Positions 9,001-17,091 of a stretch of DNA of 64,000 nt are shown here, piece by piece. The notes beneath the pieces are model-generated. The model was not told the DNA's origin. It saw only the letters and a program-made list of their open reading frames with translations, and searched no databases. Both the position numbers and the translations under genes were made by a program. Source of the stretch: Nostoc sp. MG11 (GTDB taxonomy: Bacteria; Cyanobacteriota; Cyanobacteriia; Cyanobacteriales; Nostocaceae); assembly GCF_014904695.1 (NCBI RefSeq), contig NZ_JACXXN010000011.1, forward strand, positions 62,001-126,000. The letters are read 5' to 3'. Numbering within the stretch: the stretch's first letter is position 1; each line of letters opens with the position of its first letter.

Positions 9001-12000
9001 CACCGCCTGCTTTGAGTATGGCGAGTATACCGACAATCATTTCCAGCGAGCGCTCAACGCAAATCCCTACTAATACTTCTGTCCCGACTCCCAAGCTTTG
9101 CAGATAATGCGCTAATTGATTGGCGCGATCGTTCAACTCCCGATATGTCAGAGATTCGTCCTCATACACCACCGCCACAGATTCGGGTGTTTGTTCTACT
9201 TGCTCCTCAAACACTTGATGGATAGATTTCGTATGGGGATACGCTGTGTAAGTATCATTCCATTCCACTAGCAATTGATGACGTTCACGCTCAGTCAGCA
9301 ATGGTAATGTACCTACTGATGCTTGAGGATTCGCCACAATTCCCGCTAATAATGTCTGGAAATGACCAGTCATGCGAGCAATTCTGTCTTCATCAAACAA
9401 ATCGGTGTTATATTGCCAAAACCCTTGCAGAGAGTTTCCTTGGTCTGTGTTGGTTTCCCACATCTGTAATGTGAGGTCAAACTTGGCGTTAACATTATCT
9501 AGATGTAGAGGAGCGATGACGAAATCAGGCGTTTCTAATTGCTCCATTGGGGCATTCTGCAATGCAAACATCACCTGAAATAGGGGACTGTGGCTGAGAC
9601 TGCGCTCTATTTGCAAAGCTTCGACAATTTGCTCAAAAGGTAAGTCTTGGTTCGCGTAGGCATCCATGCAAGTAGAACGGACTTGCATTAGTAGCTCCGA
9701 GAAACTGGGATTACCTTCTAGTCGAGTTCGCATCACCAAAGTATTGACAAAAAAGCCAATTAACCCTTCTATATCTTGATGATTGCGGCTAGCGATCGGT
9801 GTTCCTAACAGAATATCTTCCTGACCACTGTAACGGAACAGCAGAGTCGCATAAGCCGCCATCAAAGTCATAAATAAGGTAGTTCCTGACTTTTGGCTGA
9901 GTTCTTTCAGCGATGCTGTCAGTTTTGCATCTAGCTGGAAGGAAAAACACCAACCTCGGAAAGTTTGCACGGAAGGACGAGGCCTATCCGTAGGTAGTTC
10001 CAACAAAGGTGGTGCGTTTGCTAACTGTTGCTTCCAGTAATTGATTGAGGTTTGTAATGCTTTTCCTTGCAACCATTGGCGTTGCCAAATTGTAAAATCT
10101 GCGTATTGAATCGGTAACTCTGAGAGGGGAGAAGCTTCGCCAACCAAAAAGCCTCGATACAAACTTGAAAATTCTTTGATGAATACTCCCATTGACCAGC
10201 CATCACCGATAATGTGGTGCATAGTCAATAACAAAGCATAGGACTCTGACTTGAGTTGCACTAGAGTGACTCGCAGCAACAATCCTTTGGTGAGGTTAAA
10301 GGGTTGCAATTGATCCTGGGTTGCTAAGAATTGCAATTGTTCTGACTGTTGCTGTCCTGACAATCCTTGCAAGTCCACAACCGAGAGTTTCATAGTTGCG
10401 TGGGGAGCAATTACTTGTACAGGTGTTCCCTCCACTGCACTAAAAGTGGTGCGTAAAACTTCGTGACGGCGGATAATCTCGTTGAGGCTGCGTTCTAAAA
10501 CTTCTATATCCACACGCCCGTTAAGACGAACAGCCTTAAACATATTGTAGAAAGAGCTGTCCGGCTCCAATTGCGCTAAAACCCATAGCCGCTGCTGGGC
10601 GAAAGAAAGCGGGATTTGAGATTGTGTTTGATTTCCCCGACGAACTTTAGGAATAGCACCGTTATTTCTTTGATATCCCAAAGACTCTGCTAAGAGCCAA
10701 GTCACATCGCCTAAAAAGTCGCTGCTGTAATACTGTTTCCAACTATCTGCGGTGCTAGCATTAATGCCCTGATGTTCGTGAAATTTTACATCCCCCACCA
10801 TTCTAGATTGGGCATAGATGCCATCGGTCATCCGCTGCTTTTTCTCTTTGTATGGTTGCAGCATATCAGGATGGAATTCTAGCCCTAAAAATTGGCATAA
10901 GCCCTCAACACTGCTCTTTGGTTGGCTAACGATGTCTTCAAATTTGACTTGATACTGGCGGTGTTGGGGAACTTGTTGCAAGAATTCGAGAATATTTTGA
11001 TGGCTAATCAGCCAAACGAGTTCAGCGAGTTCTCGCCTATTAAAAGGATGTTGATAGGGAAATGTTTGCTCTACTCTGGCTTCTTCATAAGAGCGCATCG
11101 TTGCATAAGGATGACGCACAAGATGGATGTAGAGAGGGTTTTGGAAGTTTATTTCCGCCCGTTTGAGGGTTTCTAAATCTATGGAGTAGGAGGGGGTCTT
11201 ATCTACCAAGATTTTATCGCCTAACCATTGCTGTATAAGTTGGTAGAACTGTTTGGTGGTGAGGTTTTTCGCTTCCAATTCTTCCATAAGTGCGATCGCC
11301 TCTTCTGGACTGCACTCCCGAATTTGCATGATTGTGCGAATCGTTCCTTCTGTCCAAAAGCTGTAACGTCCAGAAAATGCTGCTTTTCGTTCTCCAAGTG
11401 TATTAAACGTCAGCAGTTCCAATTCTGGAGGCGCGAACAACTGCGGGTTTCCTCCCAGGATGACGCGGAGTAAGGTAGAACCGCTACGATGAGGCGAGAG
11501 GATAAAGATAGCTGGCGGGTTTTTAATTACGTCGTCATCTATTGGGTAAGCAATGGAGGGAATAAGCGATCGCATTTGCAAAACTTTAGCTTCATCGATG
11601 CGCTCTTGTGGTGTATCAATAACTGAAGCTATTTTTTTACCTAGGAGTTTTGCTGCTGCTTGTGGGTAGTTTTTTTCTATGTAAGCGGCTAGTCTAGCAA
11701 CTGCCTTAGTATCAAATAAAACAACAAAGTGAATAATCTCGTTTAACTGCGCTTGCAGTTTATTAATCAGAATCGCACCTCGAATCGAATCTCCACCTAG
11801 TTCAAAGAAGTTATCATCAATACCCACTCTGTCAAGTTTGAGGACTTCTGCAAATAGATGTGCGATCGCCTTCTCTATAGGAGTGCGAGGAGCAACAAAT
11901 TCTATATCTAATTGAGGACGCTGGCGCTGTTGTCGGGATGTAATTTCTTTGAGGATGAGTTCGGGATTGTATAGATTGTGGGCAATGCGTTCAAAGAAGT

Positions 12001-14596
12001 CTGCGGGAGGATTTATCTCACGCAGAGGCGCAGAGACGCGGAGAGATGTAGCCTTATTATCTACTGTATCTATATTGTATATAAGTATGAAACTACTCTC
12101 AGATGCGGTTCGAGATGGAAACTCGAATGACCAACTACCATCTTTCTTCTGCTGAAATTGTTTACCAACACTAGTCAGAAAATCCCAGGCTGGTTGATTC
12201 TTCTTTGTAGGTATATAGAAAAGCTTGACTTGTCCTAATCCTCTTTCTTGAGCAAGAGTTCCTAAATAGGACAGCATTTTATGCTCGACACCACGACCAA
12301 GTACCCGACAACTAAGCAAAAAGGTGTCTACAAATAGGGCATTTTCTTGAGTTGCAAACAACAGCAGCCCCACTAAGCCATAATCTCCAAAGCGGTCTTT
12401 GACCTTGACCACCCGACACTCTAATTTTCCTGAATTACAAAGTTGTTGAATTTCAGCCTCAGACCGTCGGATTGTTGTGAGGTTAAATTGATTGGTGCGT
12501 TGGGTAAGTTGAGCAACCCGCGAAAGTTGCTCGTTTTGCATTGGAGAAATCTCAATTTCTAAGTTCAGTTGTGCGAGGAAGTCAGTAAAGGAAAGAGAAT
12601 CTTGTTGTAAACGTTGGCGCTGAACATTCTGTTGATAGAGATTAGTTCTTTGTTGGTCTTCTTGCGTGGCTTGGAGTTGGTCGAAAGCCCAAATATGCTC
12701 TAAAAATTGCGGGATGCGATCGCATTGCGGAAGTTGGAGGGTCAGGACTTCTGGACAGTTTGCTCTAACTTCAGCACACTCAACTGGGTTGTCATCAATG
12801 AAAATGAAGCTATCTAAACTCAGTTGTAGTTCGGTAGCTAAAGACTTGAGATTCTCTGATTTTGATCGCCAGTTAATCCGCCAATTGACGAGATGATGGC
12901 GCTTAAGCAACATATCTGGATGTTGGTCAAAGACTGCAAATACATCCTCTTCTTGATTCTTACTACACAAACAAATTAACTTTCCTGCTGCTTGCTGCTT
13001 TATGATGAATTCTTGCAGCGATCGCAATGGTGGATCGATTTTCACTCCAGTAACTCCATCCTCCCCACAAATACCGTTCCATAAGGTATGGTCGCAGTCA
13101 AGGGCAATTACTTTGTAGGGATAGCTTTTCAATGCAAAGATTTTCCGCACCAGCATCGTCCCAAGAGCACAGAAAAAGGTTGGTGTGTAGGGAATATGTC
13201 CTAATTCGTCTCCATAGGGATCGTAGTATTCTTCTACTGGGTAAATACTAGTCAATTCTTGACTTTTTATCAGATGTACACCGCTGAGATTATTGAGATC
13301 GGCTGCTAACAATTCTTGCATTCTTTCATGTAAGATGTTAGACGCTGTATCAGTAGTTGGAGATGGAGGACAGATACAGACTAAGTGAGGATTTGGAGAT
13401 AGGGTTGTTGCAGTTTTCAAAGCACTGCCAAAATCTCTGACGGTTTGCTCTATTTGAGCTACGTTTTGTCCAAATTGCTGTGATACTGGGTTGTGCTTTT
13501 GGTTGAGGCGAGTAGCGTAGATATTATAGAGTCCTGAACCGTGCAACATAGACTCTTCATCGACAACAAATTTAAAGCCTTTGTCTTCAAGTAAACGCAT
13601 GACCTGTTTAATCGTACTGCCTTCTTGGTCATGCACTTCAATGACGATTTGTTTAATCAGTGACCAGTGATTGTCTTTAATTCCTTGGAGAATTGCTAAC
13701 TCGCTTTTTTCAGCATCTAGTTTCAGTAAATCAATCTTTTCAATCTTGTATTCTTCGATAATTTCTGAAAGAGTCCGCAGCTGAGCCTGATAAGTTTCTT
13801 GCTCTAGTCTATCCTTAATAAATTCATCAGCTAAGCTCTCTAATGACTCTTTATCCAGAGAATGATCGCGTTGCAGCATATTAATAATGACTGAACGAAT
13901 AGCTTTTTCATCTTGTTCAGTATCAGCTGCAAAACTTGAGAAAACCGAGGATCGGGGGTAGAAAGTAAAGGTTTCTTCTTTGGATTCACCACCTAATCCA
14001 CAATTAAAAAGATGAGTGTTTTGACAGTAGAGCTTGGCGTTAGTCTCTAACTTGTCAAAGGCGTGGGGTGCAGGCTCAAAAGCATAAATAGTGCCTTTTG
14101 GGGATTTTTGCTGAGCAAATAAAGTGAATAGACCAATATTCGCTCCGACATCGATTATACAGTCGTCTTCATTGAAGACAATTCCATGTTTTAAATAGAC
14201 GCGATCGCCAAAAATTTCTTGGTATAGATACTCAGTTTCATACTGGTTAAGGTGAGCAATTTCTAAGTGATTTGGTAAGGTGTAACGTAAGCGATCGCCA
14301 ATAATTTGTGCTTTTATCTCATCATTAACCGTTAGTTGTAGACGATTCTTATTTACTTCCCAATCCTCAAATCTAACCAGAACTATATTAACTCCATCTT
14401 GATTGTTAGCTAGAAGGCTGGCTGGATTGAGCAGTTCTTGAAATACCTGATTGTAAGGAGCAAACTCTATTGAATAAGGAACTCCTATTTCTGTAAGCCA
14501 ATACGATAGGGAATCCTCAATTGGTTCGCTTGTAAATGTAGCTGCAATAGTAATGTTCTGCTTAGGAATATGTTTAAAAAAATGTTGTGTAGTCAT
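6026..14596 (-). CDS. Hybrid NRPS: FkbH/FkbM-PCP-sulfotransferase-C-A(Ile)-PCP-E
   Basis: 2856 residues from the ATG at 14596 (a TTG lies 15 nt upstream). Domain order: FkbH N-terminal part 13-80; an inserted FkbM SAM methyltransferase about 95-365 (IIDVGANIGLFT, LLKLDAEKSELAIL); remainder of the FkbH N-domain 366-470; HAD domain with D500-x-D502 (ALDCDHTLW); a GNAT-like end to about 830; PCP1 with S937 (FFELGGDS); a PAPS sulfotransferase about 1025-1307 (SPHRSGSTLL); condensation 1328-1770 (HHIIGDG); adenylation 1795-2290; PCP2 with S2336; epimerisation 2383-2825 (HHLAVDG). The adenylation pocket residues read DAFFLGVTFK, a code associated with isoleucine. FkbH proteins load glyceryl units from 1,3-bisphosphoglycerate. 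The expected carrier-bound product is sulfated methylglyceryl-D-Ile/allo-Ile. No thioesterase is present, so the chain is passed to another synthetase. Confidence 0.93.
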   Translation of the reverse strand: MTTQHFFKHIPKQNITIAATFTSEPIEDSLSYWLTEIGVPYSIEFAPYNQVFQELLNPASLLANNQDGVNIVLVRFEDWEVNKNRLQLTVNDEIKAQIIGDRLRYTLPNHLEIAHLNQYETEYLYQEIFGDRVYLKHGIVFNEDDCIIDVGANIGLFTLFAQQKSPKGTIYAFEPAPHAFDKLETNAKLYCQNTHLFNCGLGGESKEETFTFYPRSSVFSSFAADTEQDEKAIRSVIINMLQRDHSLDKESLESLADEFIKDRLEQETYQAQLRTLSEIIEEYKIEKIDLLKLDAEKSELAILQGIKDNHWSLIKQIVIEVHDQEGSTIKQVMRLLEDKGFKFVVDEESMLHGSGLYNIYATRLNQKHNPVSQQFGQNVAQIEQTVRDFGSALKTATTLSPNPHLVCICPPSPTTDTASNILHERMQELLAADLNNLSGVHLIKSQELTSIYPVEEYYDPYGDELGHIPYTPTFFCALGTMLVRKIFALKSYPYKVIALDCDHTLWNGICGEDGVTGVKIDPPLRSLQEFIIKQQAAGKLICLCSKNQEEDVFAVFDQHPDMLLKRHHLVNWRINWRSKSENLKSLATELQLSLDSFIFIDDNPVECAEVRANCPEVLTLQLPQCDRIPQFLEHIWAFDQLQATQEDQQRTNLYQQNVQRQRLQQDSLSFTDFLAQLNLEIEISPMQNEQLSRVAQLTQRTNQFNLTTIRRSEAEIQQLCNSGKLECRVVKVKDRFGDYGLVGLLLFATQENALFVDTFLLSCRVLGRGVEHKMLSYLGTLAQERGLGQVKLFYIPTKKNQPAWDFLTSVGKQFQQKKDGSWSFEFPSRTASESSFILIYNIDTVDNKATSLRVSAPLREINPPADFFERIAHNLYNPELILKEITSRQQRQRPQLDIEFVAPRTPIEKAIAHLFAEVLKLDRVGIDDNFFELGGDSIRGAILINKLQAQLNEIIHFVVLFDTKAVARLAAYIEKNYPQAAAKLLGKKIASVIDTPQERIDEAKVLQMRSLIPSIAYPIDDDVIKNPPAIFILSPHRSGSTLLRVILGGNPQLFAPPELELLTFNTLGERKAAFSGRYSFWTEGTIRTIMQIRECSPEEAIALMEELEAKNLTTKQFYQLIQQWLGDKILVDKTPSYSIDLETLKRAEINFQNPLYIHLVRHPYATMRSYEEARVEQTFPYQHPFNRRELAELVWLISHQNILEFLQQVPQHRQYQVKFEDIVSQPKSSVEGLCQFLGLEFHPDMLQPYKEKKQRMTDGIYAQSRMVGDVKFHEHQGINASTADSWKQYYSSDFLGDVTWLLAESLGYQRNNGAIPKVRRGNQTQSQIPLSFAQQRLWVLAQLEPDSSFYNMFKAVRLNGRVDIEVLERSLNEIIRRHEVLRTTFSAVEGTPVQVIAPHATMKLSVVDLQGLSGQQQSEQLQFLATQDQLQPFNLTKGLLLRVTLVQLKSESYALLLTMHHIIGDGWSMGVFIKEFSSLYRGFLVGEASPLSELPIQYADFTIWQRQWLQGKALQTSINYWKQQLANAPPLLELPTDRPRPSVQTFRGWCFSFQLDAKLTASLKELSQKSGTTLFMTLMAAYATLLFRYSGQEDILLGTPIASRNHQDIEGLIGFFVNTLVMRTRLEGNPSFSELLMQVRSTCMDAYANQDLPFEQIVEALQIERSLSHSPLFQVMFALQNAPMEQLETPDFVIAPLHLDNVNAKFDLTLQMWETNTDQGNSLQGFWQYNTDLFDEDRIARMTGHFQTLLAGIVANPQASVGTLPLLTERERHQLLVEWNDTYTAYPHTKSIHQVFEEQVEQTPESVAVVYEDESLTYRELNDRANQLAHYLQSLGVGTEVLVGICVERSLEMIVGILAILKAGGAYVPLDSSYPQERLAHMLNDSQVSILLTQEQLRAQIPETNAQIVCLDTDWEPVISKYSQENPISEASRHNLAYVIYTSGSTGKPKGITVTHQAVNRLVCNTNYVKLTANHRVAQASNAAFDAATFEIWGALLNGARLVGITKEVLLSPPQLATQLQEQQIDFLFVTTALFNQLVSQVPGIFKTLQTVLFGGEAVEPNWVRTVLHQPPKRLLHVYGPTENTTFSSWYLVQEVPEGATNLPIGQPIANTQIYILDRHLQPVPIGVPGELCIGGDGLARGYLNRPDLTEEKFIPNPIAEAQLTSSKKLYKTGDLARYLPDGNIEFIGRIDNQVKIRGFRIELAEIEVVLTQHPQVGDAIVIAREDKPGIKSLAAYVISEGKQLTSSELRSFLKEKLPDYMIPASFTVLEAFPITPNGKVDRRALPVPELELTDSTGFVSPRTHAEKILVKIWQDVLRLKQVCIHDNFFELGGDSIIGIQIIARANQAKLKLTPKQLFQYQTIAELAAVAVTTTSKEAEQGLVKGIVPLTPIQHWFFERNLPEPHHFNQSFLLEVPPNIQPELLEQALQKLLYHHDALRLRFVQQATQWQQYNSDVCDEVSLVNADLSNLPQAEQSKAIELKADEIQRSLNLADGPLLRVVLFNLGKSSPGRLLIVIHHLAVDGISWRILLEDLSEAYKHLDSGNNIQLPAKTTSFKDWAIRLQDYAGDRELHSELDYWLHSMRFAIAPLPLDSPAVASENTVGSSRIVTVFLSLERTRALLQDVPVAYNTQINDVLLTALVQSFAGWTGYDSLLIELEGHGREDLFEDIDLSRTVGWFTSIFPVCLKLGGLHHPGEALKSVKEQLRRIPNRGIGYGILRYLSHHATIHKQFELLPQAQVSFNYLGQFDQTHLAPLGWKYAQESSGSIHSPKGQRRHLLNVNGLVIEGRLQLEWKYSEAFHHQATVENLAKNYVKVLEAIIDHCLSPEAGGYTPSDFPEVGLSQEALDELLAEIE

Positions 14597-15706
14597 AAAA
14601 ATTATTTTCAATAATTACTTTTTTTAGCAGCAAAACCTGCCACATAAGAGCATAATCAGGTTTGACATGAGGAATCAGAAGAATCTAAACGTATTGCCAA
14701 TGAAATAACAACTGAGAATTTGTCTAATAAAACTGGTGCGACTCCTGATAAAACAGCTATCGTAATTCTAAATTATAGTGATAATTCTTTGATTAACTCC
14801 GATTTTTCTAATAATCAATTTTGGGCATTATTTTGAGAGCTTTTAGTCTGGCTACAATCAGCAAGTTTTTATTCCGACAAATTTTATAAGTTAATAGATT
14901 TAAGTTTATTGAATACCCAATGATTCTCCAGTAAAATATTTGATTTGCTCTGATAGAGAGAATAAAAGCTTACTTTTACTTTTTGTAATCAATGTTTTGT
15001 TGATTTAGGAATAGTCATTTTTTATTAGTTAAATCTATTCAAGATAATTTTTAGCACATTAGTAATCTATTAAAGTAAAAGATTAACTATTTGATTAAAT
15101 AAACTTGCTTCTTTAAACTAACATGCTTAACCTAAGCTTCCAAATAATCTCAGCTTTATCAAGAAAATGCAATAGTAAGTAAGACAATATTAAGTAGACA
15201 ATTAAGCCAGTTAAGGTACTTAAGTGAATAATTGACTAGACATTTAAGACATTTAAGACACTTAAGCAAATAATTGACTAGACATTTAAGACATTTAAGA
15301 CACTTAAGCAAATAATTAAAATATTTAAAACAGTTAATAAATAATAATGACCAACTATAACTTTTTTGCAGCTAAGCTAGACTTTACTCCTGATGGGACT
15401 TAGAACTGCTAGGAGCCTTTGGCAACAAATATTTTGACAGTTTTTGACTCCTATTTTTCCGATTTTGTGATAAATGTAAGGTTATTTGTGTTATGGTGAA
15501 GGATTTTGATTAGTTTCAGATATAGCGATCTTCCTTCTGGACTACTGTAGCAGCAAGGGAGGCAGCGGCAATTAGGTGGCTATCGGGTTTTATAATTTTC
15601 GGGGCTAGCATATTTATAACGATTAAAAAAATATACATATAATTGCATAGTTCCCCTGTTGCTTACCAATGTCTGGGAAGACCTCTTTTGTATAGGAGCG
15701 ATCGCT
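14597..15706. other. AT-rich intergenic region upstream of the synthetase
   Basis: About 1.1 kb without a convincing gene, separating the minus-strand peptide cluster from the plus-strand kinase island. It must hold the promoters of both. The visible structure is the TTAAG-rich stretch and tandem repeat at 15120-15320 and a Shine-Dalgarno AGGAG at 15693 serving the gene at 15707. I cannot assign -10/-35 boxes reliably in such AT-rich DNA. Confidence 0.6.
15227..15318. repeat. 42-bp tandem repeat rich in TTAAG
   Basis: Two full copies of a 42-bp unit begin at 15227 and 15269 with AATAATTGACTAGACATTTA and a third, partial copy begins at 15311. Each unit contains ATTTAAGAC twice and CACTTAAG once. 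Related TTAAG words continue upstream to about 15120. It lies about 630 bp upstream of the synthetase start, so it may be a protein-binding array. No spacers, so not CRISPR. Confidence 0.85.
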
Positions 15707-16942
15707 ATGGCAGTTGAAATTGATCAACTTTTAGCCGACTGGAAGAACAAAGTCAAAATTGCTAGTCAAAATCTTCTCGAACTGCAAGAACTGCCAACAT
15801 ATCAACGCCTTTGTGGTAGCCCTGGTTTTCCCGGAGCGCATTTGACGGGAATCACTGCGGCGCGGGTCGCTCCAGCGCTGGAGTCAGTGAACAAGTTGTT
15901 TCAATACTTCGATTTGTTGGTGCAAACTGTTGATCAAGCAACCAAGCTGCGCCAAAAATTACCGCGTTTTTTACCAAGAGAGCAGAAAATTGGCTTTTTG
16001 ATGGTGGGACAAGAAATAGACGAGATTAAACAACTGCTAACAGGAGCCTCAATTGAGTTACCTGCTGTACAAACGCCACTGGCACAAAGAGGACTATTAA
16101 CTGGGGCCCAGAAGGTAAATGCCATTACCCCCGCACTGCTAGTTGAAGTCATGACAGACGCGTTCTCTGTTGCTAGGGACACACTTCTGGCTGTTGAAGC
16201 TGCTTGGACAGATTTGGATTTGATGCTGACAAATGCGGAAACTCAAATTCGCTCACTGCAACAATTAGCTGAATCGCTGGGTCAAAATTCCCTCAATGAA
16301 CTTGTTCGATCTCGTGAGGCGATCGCTTCCTTGCGCGATCGCATTGAGCAAGATCCTCTGGGAGTGAGTGGGGATATAGAGCAGCAGCTCAAGCCTTTGC
16401 TGGCACAGGTGAAAGTAGCTTTAGAGCAAGAGGCTAAACAGCAAGCTCAAATACGAGATAAATTTGCGATCGCTCACGATTTATTAAAGCAATTAGAAGA
16501 ACTAAATTCAAAATCTATCGCAGCTTTTGCGGAAAGCCAGGAAAAAGTCGTGGATCATTCAATGCTGGCAACTCCATTGACTCAGGTGCAAATCGATGCC
16601 CTCAGCCAATGGCTAACAAGATTAGAGACTAAGCTGGCGGAGGGTTTGATGAATCCGGTTATGGTTGGTTTAGAAAATTGGACTATCAAAACTAGAGAGT
16701 ACATAGCATTGGAAAAACAAACATATACAGCCAATAGCGCTCCTCTAGAAACCCGTCGGGAGCTACGCGGACGCCTCGATGCTCTCAAAGCCAAGGCACT
16801 AGCACGAGGATTGATAGAAGATCCTCACTTAGCCCAACTAGCCGAGGAAGCAAAGCAACTGCTCTACACACGACCAACTGCTTTAGATAAAGCCGCTGAA
16901 TTAGTATCTCGATATGAAAAACGATTGAATGAAAAGCGGTGA
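15707..16942 (+). CDS. Cyanobacterial helical/coiled-coil protein of unknown function
   Basis: 411 residues from the ATG at 15707, chosen because AGGAG lies 9 nt upstream; a TTG at 15659 is less likely. I do not recognise the family. It is predicted to be almost wholly alpha-helical, with long Gln/Glu/Leu-rich stretches such as QQLKPLLAQVKVALEQEAKQ that should form coiled coils, and no signal peptide or membrane segment. It is the first gene of a plus-strand run, 149 bp before the PknG homologue, so it could be a scaffold or substrate of that kinase. The gap contains heptanucleotide repeats and may also carry a separate promoter, so co-transcription is not certain. Confidence 0.75.
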   Translation: MAVEIDQLLADWKNKVKIASQNLLELQELPTYQRLCGSPGFPGAHLTGITAARVAPALESVNKLFQYFDLLVQTVDQATKLRQKLPRFLPREQKIGFLMVGQEIDEIKQLLTGASIELPAVQTPLAQRGLLTGAQKVNAITPALLVEVMTDAFSVARDTLLAVEAAWTDLDLMLTNAETQIRSLQQLAESLGQNSLNELVRSREAIASLRDRIEQDPLGVSGDIEQQLKPLLAQVKVALEQEAKQQAQIRDKFAIAHDLLKQLEELNSKSIAAFAESQEKVVDHSMLATPLTQVQIDALSQWLTRLETKLAEGLMNPVMVGLENWTIKTREYIALEKQTYTANSAPLETRRELRGRLDALKAKALARGLIEDPHLAQLAEEAKQLLYTRPTALDKAAELVSRYEKRLNEKR

Positions 16943-17039
16943 GGAGAGGGGCAGTGTTTCGACTACGCTCAACAATCGGGGCAGGGGACAGGGGGCAGAG
17001 AAGCAGGAAAATAAAGGGAAAGCTTTTGACTCTTGACAA

Positions 17040-17072
17040 ATGACTAATGACAAATGACAAATGACAAATCCA
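17040..17072 (+). repeat. Heptanucleotide STRR (ATGACAA)n
   Basis: Four near-perfect repeats of the heptamer TGACAAA or its variant TGACTAA run just upstream of the kinase gene. Such short tandemly repeated repetitive sequences are typical of heterocystous cyanobacteria. A smaller version lies upstream of the FHA gene at about 22465. Confidence 0.8.
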
Positions 17073-17091
17073 AAATCGTAGGAATGTCCTA

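Noticed and set aside
15227-15318. Possible CRISPR array
   Set aside because: The 42-bp units are contiguous and identical, with no unique spacers, and no cas genes are present.
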